From Mytilus edulis (lineage: Eukaryota; Mollusca; Bivalvia; Mytilida; Mytilidae), in NCBI RefSeq assembly GCF_963676685.1, contig NC_092352.1, forward strand, positions 28,973,117-29,037,116: a stretch of 64,000 bases of DNA, read 5' to 3'. Both the position numbers and the translations under genes were made by a program. This document shows positions 29,773 through 41,700 of the stretch, piece by piece. The stretch's first letter is position 1, and every line of letters starts with the position of its first letter. Below the pieces are notes generated by a model. That model was not told the origin of the DNA. It saw only the letters and a list, made by a program, of their open reading frames with translations, and did no database searches.

Positions 29773-32700
29773 TCATATGACAGGTTCTAAATAGTCATCA
29801 CTATCGACATTTTCTTTGTTTGGATTACTTTCTGCTAAGTTTGATTCTGCGTAATGTACTTCCACTTCCGGAATAGTATGGTAGTGCTGTTCAGGTACCA
29901 GATAACCTTGGTAATCAACCGTGTCTTCTGATGTATCCATTCTCCTTTCGTGAATATGTTTATGCAGTGGTGACACATTGTCTGAGAGCTCTTTATATGC
30001 TGAATCGTGTACCTCTACGTTAGCATCTTCTATTCCGGTGTAATTTGAAAATTCGGTTCCAGGTAACATTTCATTAACTTTCTGTAACTTTTTCTGATAA
30101 ATGCGAATTCTGTAAAATAATTTTGTAGTAAGCCATTGCTGTTTTATTTTGGTTTGATTCCCCCCCCTCCCTCAAAAAAAAAATAGAGCTAAGTGAGAAA
30201 AAAAATATGATATCTTTATTTAGTTCAAAGAGTTACACGTTAAAAAAAAATGTTAAATTGAAAGAAAAAATCTTAATACACTCACTAGAATATTGTAGTA
30301 ACAAAACCACAGTGTATACTTATAGGTTAGACAATACTTGGTCATGTTTTATGAAGATTTAAGCCCAAGGCGAAGCCAAGGGCTTAAATCTTCATTAAAC
30401 ATGATCAAGTATTGTCTGACCAATTTAGAACATATTCACACTTTCGAGTGACCTTACAAAACTGCCTTTCCCATTGTAATATTCAAACCTAAATAAGAGT
30501 TTACTTTTTTATAATGAACTAGATATGAAACATAGGTAATGATCATTTCAATGAATGAAATAAAAAAGCACTGACATAGTTTGTGAAGGATAAATTGTTT
30601 TTCTTCTGCTTCAAGTAAAATTTAATACTATATACCTTTAGATTTTTTTTTAATTTTAAAAAGCAACACAATGTAATATAAATCCCCTTTTTGAAATTTG
30701 ATTTTTTTTTAATAAATATAAAACTCTCTGTATGAATATTTAAATTCAGACCATTCAACATTAAATGCTCACTTTTTATTGATAAATTTAAATGTATTGT
30801 GTTTCTCCGAAAGCAATCCTTTGCTTTATATGTCAGCAGTCTGGCATTTTGTTTTTTTGAAAGAAAAAGAAAATAATTCCCTCAAATGTAAGGTATATAA
30901 ATTGAATAAATATTAATATTATTTTATTTATCCTTACCATTTTTTTTTGTGTATTCTATATATGTGTACCATTAGAAAATACATGAAATTTTGCAAAATT
31001 AAAATGTTTTTATTTTAATCTTTCCTCTTTCACCTTTAATCAGTTGGCTATTTTCCCAAGGAAAATGCCTTAGGGGATTGTACACTTCATTAGTGCAGCA
31101 ATTAAGAGTTCACTTTCATAATTAACTGACAATGAAAAGTCATTCATGTATAGCATTTCATAGTGCATGGAAAACCATGTACTATGAAAATTAGAGGGCA
31201 AAACACTGACTTTTCATTGGACGAGAAGGGGTGAGTATGTTCTAATGGACTACATATGATTATGACAATCCTACTATCTCTTTTTATAGTAAGATACTTA
31301 CCGTCTGAATGCTTTAACACTGATAATAACCATACTTAATATCGGGATGATAACACACAAAATGCCTGCTACCACAACTACAATAGAAAACATATTTTAC
31401 TTTAAAGCAGCTATAAATGTTTTTCAACTGAAAGAAATAATGAAAACGCGTTTTTTTCTTCGGAATTTTGTCTTGTTGTTATTATGAGAAATCGATTTTC
31501 AATATATTCTAAAATGCAGTAGGATTTCATATTTTGATGAAGTTGGTTTTCAATTGGGAACAAAATGATGCTCAAAGCCTATACACGTAAACAACGAAAA
31601 ATTGTATCATCAATTATATAATACAATGAATTACTGTCCTAGTTAACACCACTGATATTGTTAAAGTTTTCATAATCTTAAACATGTTTTTAATATAAAA
31701 TATACGCAGTGAGAACACGAATGCATGAAAGGGTTAACCTAAACATTTGATGTTTGGTTTTTTTAATAGCAGATTAATTTAAAGGTTCGTCTGTTGGTGT
31801 AATGCATATAAATAAGTGTCTCTCGTTCCTCTTTTTTATGTAGACTCGGTCGGTTTTTTCCCCCTGTTTTAATTGTTTAGCACTAAGCCATTGTAGGGCC
31901 TTTAATAGCTTGCTTTTTAGTGTGAGCCGAAAATCTGTGTTGAAGGCCGTTCTTTGATCTATAATTGTAACTTTGATTAAGAGTTGTCTTATTGATACTT
32001 AAAACACTTCTTCTTGTTTATTCTTATTAATTGTACATACTAATGTTAATTAGAGTTCTAGGACACAGTCATGAATAAGTACCAGTTATTTTTTGTTTGG
32101 CGTAAAAAGAAATCTTAATTATATTCAAAAACTCCACAGAACCGGACTAAATCAAACTGTTAGAATTTACGAACCTTAGAAACCAATGGAAAATAGCTGT
32201 CATATTCCTGACTTGGTACATACATTTTCAGAATGAACTTGTGGTTTTAACCTGGATTTACAACTACCTAACCCTCCAACTTGGTTCTGTTTATATTGAC
32301 AAAACTGAACGAGCAACCCAAACAAATTTTATATAATTGGTAAGTGAGATTTAGCGTAAAAACCGTGTGATTATAAAACACAATTGCTGACAAACCTAAA
32401 GGCATGAAACAAAATTAATTTTAAATAACGACATTTGTATATTCTGTAGCGTAACATAAGATATTTGTTTTTCAATTTAAGGGAGTATGCATCTTCAGGC
32501 AAAACTGAGGCAAGGTTCACCAGTCGTTCCTTAAAATTAGATATATAATCTATATAAAAAAGAAGATGTGGTATGATTGCCAATGACACATCTGTCCACA
32601 AGAGACCAAAATGACACAGACATTAACAACTATAGGTCACCGCACTAAACTCAAATTAAAGAATAAAATAAGGTAGTTGCAAACTTGAATGGTTTAACAC

Positions 32701-35700
32701 TTGTAATTTTGGGGCCCTTTATAGCTTGACATTCGATGAGAGCCACGGATCTGTGTTGAAGACCGTACTTTGGCCTATACTGGTTTCTTTTACAAATTGT
32801 GATTTGGATGGATAGTTATCTCATTGGAACTCATACCACATATTCCTATATCAATTACCTGTCAAGATGCTACATACTGACAAGGACAGATACACCATTA
32901 AACCGGATAAATTTATTATATGAATGAACCAAAAAAATACATTAAAACCAAAGCTAAATATATGCATGTTTCTTTTTGACACGCATTTACAGATACCTTC
33001 CTAATGACATGTTTTAGAAAGAAACACAAAATCATGAAGGGGATATGAAATTAAAAATGGTGATCCTATCTTTAATATATTTTTACGTTACTTCCTAGAG
33101 TGGAGAGAGGCGGAAAATAGCAAAGACATTCAGAAACGCATTCGTCGACAAAAGTTAAGCAATTTTAAGCGGTATTTTGAAAATAGGATTTCAAATCATT
33201 TGATAATAGAATTATATTCCATATCACTCCAGACACTGACACTGAGGAGTACTTTTACTGACTATATTGGTATAGTCTCAAGGAATTCACATTACAAGGA
33301 TTCATTTATTTGTCTTTAAATGAAAAGGAGTAAAAATCGTATGAAGGAAATTATGCCAGGTTTCGTATTATTATAAAGTAAAAACAAAAACATACTAGCT
33401 CCGAGGATTCAAAACAGAAAATCCATAACTAACGGCAAAATCAAATGCTCAAACACATCAAACGAATGGATAACAACGCTCAGATCTTGACTTGGGACAA
33501 ACATTTTCTTATGTAGAAAATGATGGATAAAGTCTGTTTGTTATAGCTAGCTAAACCTCTCAATAACGGTTTCTACAAAAACAGAATATTTGATTGTTCG
33601 ACTCCATCTTTTCATTTAGCGATATAAGAGAAAGAATGTATTTATTGTAAAAGAATTTTCAGGAAGACAAAAATTGTGTCTTTAACAAGAAATCAAGTTC
33701 CATGACCCATATTTTCTCTTCCCCCCTCCCACCTCCAAATTGCGTCCTAATGTAATTAACATTATAAATCCACTTCTCCATCTATTCGTCTGTATGGTTG
33801 TCATTCTATCGGTAACTTCTTATGAATAACTTTAATAAAATTGAATTAACACAAGAAACTAAAACTAAAAATCACACAAGGCTAACAAAGGCCAGGGGCT
33901 CCTGACTTGGAACAGGCGCAAAAATGCGGAGGGGTTAAACTTCTTTTTGTTTTTTATGTTTATTACATATAAATTGGTATTGGCCCTGATTAACCAAACA
34001 TGTATTTGAATTTTCTATCCATAGTGATCTTCAAAATAAAAGCTTAATTCAGCATCTATTTGTCTATTAAGGTTTTAGTGGTGTTTATATTATTCAATCG
34101 TTATTTTTTTCTGTAATGTAGTGCTGTACGGACCTTTGGTTGTGTTTTTGCTTTTATCTATTTTAGCTATGGTTTTGTTTTTATGGTTATTGATACTCCT
34201 TGGGTATGTATTTCCTACATATTTACATTGGGTACAACTTACCACCTAATGGAAGATTGATGAAGCGTGGATATCTATTTTGCGGTGTACTCCTATATAT
34301 CGTTTTCTTCTTTTCTAAAAATACAAGTTCCACTAGATGCTTTCTATACTAGTTTAATTAAACTAATTACTGTTAATTAATAAATAAACACGTTTGCAGA
34401 GGATTAAAAAAAAAATCGCAACTTGTACATATACATAGTTTAAATTAAATAGTATTTTAAAATAATTTTTTTTTTATAAGAAGCTGTTTGTGTGTCACAT
34501 TAGAACCAATCGAACGTATACCAAAACCGTAAATGACTTAATAACATTAAGCTCTAAGTTTTTCAATTAATTAGTAATGATCTTTATATGTGAACCTTGA
34601 ACTATTTCAATGGTGCAATTCTGAGACTTGCAATTGTTCATATCTTTATCCTCTAATGGATAGTTATCCATAATGCGCCGAAGTTTCTGTCATTAAACGC
34701 TTCATAATTGTTTACAACAAGGGAGGAATGAAACTCAAAACACCCAAGAAAAGAAATAAAACTTGCGATACTATTTAAACCACTGTTGACAGACCTTGAA
34801 AAGATATAAACATTCCATAGCCACTTGTCTATTTACAAGGATTAATATATTTGTTAGAAATTTTATTGCTAGTTTGCCGTCTCAGGACAAAAACAACATT
34901 CTTTTCTATTTGGTGCAATTAGTCTTCAACTCGAATCGAGAATTTATGTTCACCAACTCTTTGGAGTCAAATATATATATATTTCTGATGTATCAAGAGA
35001 AAAATCATTTCTATAGATTAAAAATGGAAAATCATTTCCTTTCAGCCATTTTATATTTTTTCCCTTATTTTGGTGTGGTAATTCAAATATTAATGAATAC
35101 ATTTAACCATCGGACAAACAGTAAAACACTACAGATCAAAATGACTGTGATAACTCGTCTTAAATATGCCTAAAATGTTGAAACTGAACGGCAACAAAGC
35201 AACATATAATCAACCTATTTATATGAACTGCCTAGGACCTGAATTATGAATGTAATGTTTACTGGTGAATATCATAACAGTACTGACTAATTATTTAAAC
35301 TTTCTACAAGTTGTTGAAGACCTCACAAACAATTATAAAAAGAAGCTCGAATGAGCCTGTGTCGCTCACCTGATACTTTTATTTACTATATTTTTGTATT
35401 GACTAATGAAATAATGCAACCGTTATACTTTTGCTTTCCTTCAGAGATGTAAGTAAAAAAATGAATTTCTCCACTAATATCTATTTTTAGCCACGTCTGC
35501 CATGTTGGTTGGTAGACAGGGTCATCGGACACATTTTTAAAACTAAATACCCGTATGCTGATTGTGGCCCTGTTTGGTTAAATTTGTCTCAATTGTTTCC
35601 GGAAAAGACTTTCGTAAAATGTTATAAAAGTTTAAAACAAATTGTTAAATTTTACTATAACATGTATAAGGTCTATAACTCCTGTTCGAGTCAATTGACC

Positions 35701-38700
35701 ATTTTGTCGTGATTGACTTTTTTTGTAGATCTTATTTTGCTGAACATTATTGCTGTTTACAGTTTATTTCTATCTATAATAATATTCAAGCTAATAACCA
35801 AAAACCGCAAAATTTCCTTAAAATAAATAATTCAGCAGCAGCAACCCAACAACAGCTTGTCTGATTCGTCTGAAAATCTCAGGAAAGATAGATCTTAACC
35901 TAATGTTAATATTTATCACATGTCATATGTGCTTTTATTGCTTCAGTTTCAGAGATATAAAGCAAAACCTGTATTTTATCGCTATGGTCTGTTTTTAGCC
36001 ATGTCGAGATACCCTAGTGATGGAGGTGATCTTGTATGGTTAAATTTGGCCAAACAGTTTCAGAAGAGAGGATTTTAAAAACATTAACAGAAGACGACGA
36101 CAGACGAAGGACGCAAAGTGATTAGAAAAGCTCACTTGACCCTTTGGTGGGCAAAAAATAAAAACTGCGACTAGAAAATCATTTCTTTTGATCGCTCTGT
36201 CATGTAAATCATCACCAAATACGTTTTTTTTCCAATTCATAAAGACTTTATTTCTGACATTTTTGTATTTGAAATATACGTACCACAAAGCTTGGCTTTG
36301 AGATTATGATTCTTGCTTTTAAACAGTAAAAAGAGTTTTGTTCATCAAATTATTATCCGTAGTAGTTTTACGGGTCATAAAATTTGTCAAGTATAGAAAT
36401 AAAATCTGTAATAACTATAAAAAAAATCAACATAAAATTGAAAGCATGACAACAAATAAAAATAAAAAGTAAACACTTACGAACTCCTGAACATAGAAAT
36501 GGAAACTGAGCTGTACAATTTTCCACAATAAAATATTTCGATTCCTTTTTTGAGACGGTAAGACATACTTCTTTTCCTGTAACTATTCCTGTAAATATAA
36601 AACATAATTATAATAACCGAATGTTCCCTTGACTAGAACAAGGGGACGGGTGCCGACAGTTAAAAATGTTTAAGAGCAGCTGAGACGTTTTGAACTGAAC
36701 AATCTAATTTTTCAAGGTCTCTTTTTATTTTTCGCAAAAATGGATATGTGCAACCAACATTTAATATGCAATAATAGATGAATCAAAGTAAAGCATTTAC
36801 ATTGTATGGAAATTGAAGATATAAACATTAACAAACAATAAAAAATACTTGTCAGAAAATATTCCTAAGAATGATTTGAATAGTTAAATCAAATAATAGA
36901 TTCAAAAGAACAAGTAAGATATACCAGCACGAGGGGATGAATGTCACCAAGTAATGTAAGTTTTTATATCAATTTGACTTCACTGCCTAGAGTGCATCTT
37001 TACACATGTTGCACAATGAACAGATAAAAGGAAACTATAAACACGTAAATAATATATCTGACGATAATGTGCAAAATCAAGGCAAAAAAATATATAACAA
37101 AGTTACCATCAACTACGGTATGTGACCTAAAAATCGGAGTCCAATAAGAGTGGTCTGCTAAAGCGTCGTTTCCTATTGTATTTGTGTTATACAATACGGA
37201 AATTTGATGTTTTGTCAAACAATACTCTTGATAGTCATACCATGACCTGGATATCAGCTCAGCTGCAATAATAATTATAAAACTATCAGACGCACATGCA
37301 ATTCATAATCAACCAAAATAAGAAAAATAAAATCGTTTATATATTTGTATTACCAACCCCGTTCACATTATGATACGATGAATGTAATTTATAAACAATT
37401 TTTTTTATGACGGACATAGGACAGTACTATGCTTTTAAAAGTCTACTGTTTACAGTACACATTTGTTTACAGATATTTTGCTCATTTTTAAAGAAATCGA
37501 GGTTAAATGTTGCACTTCTTTCACGCACATACAAATAATATAATGACACATTTATCATAAAATTGTTACTTTGACAAGCTACTTTACTAATGATAATATC
37601 TTACTACTTTTCGTATACGTAAACTTTATTTGTCGCGTCTGAAGTTGTTTTAATACCATCATCAGGATTTGTCTAAACCAAATATTTGACAGCCAAATCT
37701 ACTTTAATTGACGAAAACACAAGTAGCTGTATGACAAAGGGAAATACAAAGTATTGTCAAAGCTGCGTTCGAACGATTTTCTTGATATACATTTATCAGA
37801 AACATTCACAAAAATATTGAAAGCCTATAACTATCAAACTCTTGGACATATGAGACCTATGTGACCACGGTTAATAATAGATTAATAAAATTGAGAATGG
37901 AAATGGTGAATGTGTCAAAGAGACAACAACCCGAACATAGAGCAGACAACATCAGAAGGTCCCCAACAGGTCTTCAATGCAGAGAGAAATTCACGCACCC
38001 GGAGGCGTCCTTCAGCTGACCACTAAACAAATATATATACTAGTTCAGTACGCCATACTAAACTCCAAATTGTACACAAGAAACTAAGATTAAAAATAAT
38101 ACAAGCAAACAAAGGCAAGAGTCTTTGTAAACTTACATGACGTATTTTTACATCCAAATAAGTTTTTTTCATTGCAGTCACGGATAATAAACTTGCTTTT
38201 CTCTTTGGTTGTTGTGATACATTCTTTTTCAATATACGTATTAGCTGGTTCAATGTTTTTTAAATCTGCAAATAAAAAAAAGTTGCCTTTGAAAAACAAC
38301 ATAAATTTCTTTTCAATTATCTTGTAGGTTTTTCTAAATGGTGAAGTTGAAATCATCCCTTCGTAAATTTTACGGACGCTATCATCAGTTGGTTGACCTT
38401 TTTAGAATAACCGTTTCACAGATGATATTGGATATGTTCCTTATGTCGTAACAACAATCCTCTCCCCTTTTCATGACCTAACGAATTAGACAATGTATCG
38501 GGTTTGCAATAATATGAGCAATACGATGGGTGCCACATGTGAAGAAGAATTTGCTTATCCTTCCGGAGCACCTGAGGTCAATCAGTTTTGATGGGGTTCG
38601 TATTGCTTAGTCTTTAGTTTTCTATATTGTGTCTTGTGTACTATCAGTTGTCTGTTTGTCTTTTTCTTTTTCAAAGGCGTTGTAAGTTTATAATCTATCT

Positions 38701-41700
38701 ATGAGTTTAACTGTCCCTCTGTTGTCTATTGTCCCTCTTTTCCAGGCAAAAATGTTGAAAATTAAAACACAAATATCTACAATAATACAAATGTTTACCT
38801 TTAACAAATTTAAACACAAGAGCTGAACGATCGGAACTACAAGGAGTGTTGCTGGCATTAGTACAGCTTGTTCTGCAGGTACCACTAGTTTCGGGTTTAT
38901 TGTTAAGGCAGTAGCATCTAGAGCTCTGAAAGGAACAGAATCTTAGCTATACATTTTTATAATATGTACAATAAAGAAGATATTTCTCTGTCTTGAATGT
39001 TCTTGCATTTATATTTACTGCATCCTGTGCAATGTTGTCATGTTGATGGTTTATTTAACATGGTTATAACAGGGTGATGATTTGCTTTCCACAAAACCAG
39101 GATTAATAAAAATAAATAAATAATGCGGTATGATTGCCAATGAGATAAATCTCCAAATGAGACCACCATGACACAGAAACTAACAACTGTAGGTCAGTGT
39201 ACTGCCTTCAACAATGACCAAAGCCCATACCGCATAGTCAGCCATAAAAGGCCCCAAAATGACAATATAAAACAATTCAAACGAGAAATCTAACGGTCTT
39301 ATTTATGTACAAAAAATAAACGAAAAACAAATATGTAACCCATTGACATACGTCAAACACTGAATTACAGGCTCTTGACTTTGGACAGGCATATACATAG
39401 ATAATGTGGCGGGGTTAAACATGTTTATGGAATCTCGACCTTTCCCTCTCACCGTTGAAAATGGTGTTACAGTTACAACACAAGAACGAACTACAAAAAT
39501 CAGTTGAAAAAGGCTTAAATCATCAAATGGATAGAAATTCAACATTTTTCAAATTGTTCCGTACCAAGTCAGGAAAATGGCATTTGTTATCTTTTAGTTC
39601 ATTTCTGTGTGTGTTGCATTGTAGCTTTTGTTGTAGTTTTTTGCATTTTGTTGCACTTTAGTGTGCCGTTTGTTTTGTTGTTTTTCTTTTTGAATAATTG
39701 ACATGTTCCCTTCAGTTTTAGTTTGTTTTCTATCGGTCGATTTATGACTTTTGAACAGTGGTATACTGCTTTTGCTTTTATTAATAAATCTTCATCCAAT
39801 TTTTTAATTTCAAAAATAGAATTCAACACGATTGGTTGTGAAATCAAAAGAAAATATTGTAAAGCAATACAACAATGAATAGGAGATACCACTTTTTAAG
39901 AGTTGAATAAAAGAATGACTAACACAAACGACAGACGTTTTATAATTAGATTAACTAAAGAATTAACAATTTATCTAAAAGCAATCTGGATACTTATTCT
40001 TATATTTTAAACCATGATTTATTTTCAATTCAATTGATTTCTGTAAAGGGTTATAAGCTGTCAAATTTATGTTTATCGATATGACCCAAATCCTCATGTT
40101 TCATTTGTAACACAAAAACATATATCCATATTTGAAAAAGTACAAAAATACAATTTACAGGGCATTGGTTCGAGGATGTGTAACTTCGTTTCGTGTATAT
40201 TTAATTCTAGACGCCATCTTATTATTTATCGAGTTGACTTCCGGAGTAATTAGATCGTCAAATAAGCGATAAAACATAAATAAAGATAGAAATAGAAACG
40301 AACTCGTGCATTACACTTTCACTGTTGACTTTCTTTTCCTTGAAACTCAACACGTACGAAGCATACGTTACCCATCTCTAGCTCAGGAGTTGAATTGACG
40401 TTCGCATAAATACGGACTTAATGAGGTCGAACTATATACTTGGAAGTTAATAATTCACCAGTAATGTCTCTTAGTTTATCTTGACAAAATTAAACAATAC
40501 TGGACGCTAAAATCGAATTATTATAACACTATTCACTTTCATTAATTATTTTACGAAACAAAAAAAACATCTCATTTTAGATTTTTTTCATATATCTCGT
40601 AGCTAGTGCCACTTAAATAGCAAATCATGATTTGAACATTATTTTTCTTAAATTTGATTATTGCAACGACATATAACATGAACTTGATAACTTATGACTA
40701 CCATATTTGCTAGATAAAATAACCTGGTGTGATTGCAAAGATACCATATTGGTTAATGATAAATAAAAAGGATACCAAGAATCGAACAAATACTGTGCAG
40801 CACAAAATAACTAAGCTGGAGAAGACTATTCTTTTACCTTCTAGCGTTTGAATTTAAAATCATACCTTAATAACAAAGGAGGTAGCAACTGGATATTCAG
40901 AGCAATGTTTTAAACAATCCTCAACCGTATGTACACTTATACCCGAATTTAAAGGCGAAAGACTTTTGCCACACCCTGTAAAATAAAGCAGTAAATTGAT
41001 TCATCTGCTTTCTTGCAATATTTTATATCAAACTGTCTTTGCAAAAAAATGCATTTTCGGACCGGAACAATAAAAGCAGTTGTAAAATATAACAGAGGGA
41101 GGGAGTAATTCTGATAAAAAAAAATAGTAGAAAATATTTGATTATACAATGAAACTGTTTAACAAAGTATTCTTTTTTTTTAAAACCCAATTGCTTAATT
41201 TTTTTCGGATTTAAAAAAAATGATTTTTATGTTCAGCATTATCTTTTAATGATAAATACTACAGATATATTTCAAACACGGAATATACCTATAAAGGCAG
41301 CCCATTTTGTGTATTTAATAACGGTTCCTGTCCAAGCTTTTTCTACATTTTTATAAACCATGTAATTCGATGAGTTATTAAATATGGTAGAGATGTTTAT
41401 CTGTTCTATCAATGGCGGTGTGCACACATGGGAACTCGTTGTCCAGTTACTTTCTGGGAATCCAATGAAGACTGAACTTCCTAGTAACAAAAATATAAAA
41501 GATAATGTTCAGATTACACAACTATGATTTGTACATTGAATTACTGTCCATAACTTTAATAAACCAAAACATTTACCTGCTTTATGAGATACAGATTCCG
41601 GTAACTTTAATTTTACAGGCTGAAATTTAACTTCTTTCTCATTAAGGGGGCTCGCGGGTCTAAATCATTTTTTTTTAATTTAAAATAGGATTTCGCTATA

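Larger units (their letters stand above)
27566..31900. repeat. Right inner arm of the large palindrome
   Basis: Reverse complement of the left inner arm at very high identity. It holds the tail and membrane exons of copy B and their flanks. It differs by the 921-bp insertion at 30325-31245 and by small indels in homopolymer runs. Beyond about 32385 the mirror match breaks, and it resumes near 36165. Confidence 0.88.

Noticed and set aside
34796-35173. 125-codon frame in the long intron of copy B as an independent gene
   Set aside because: No domain, no signal peptide, AT-driven composition (many Phe, Ile, Asn, Lys), and no counterpart in copy A. Not supported as a gene.
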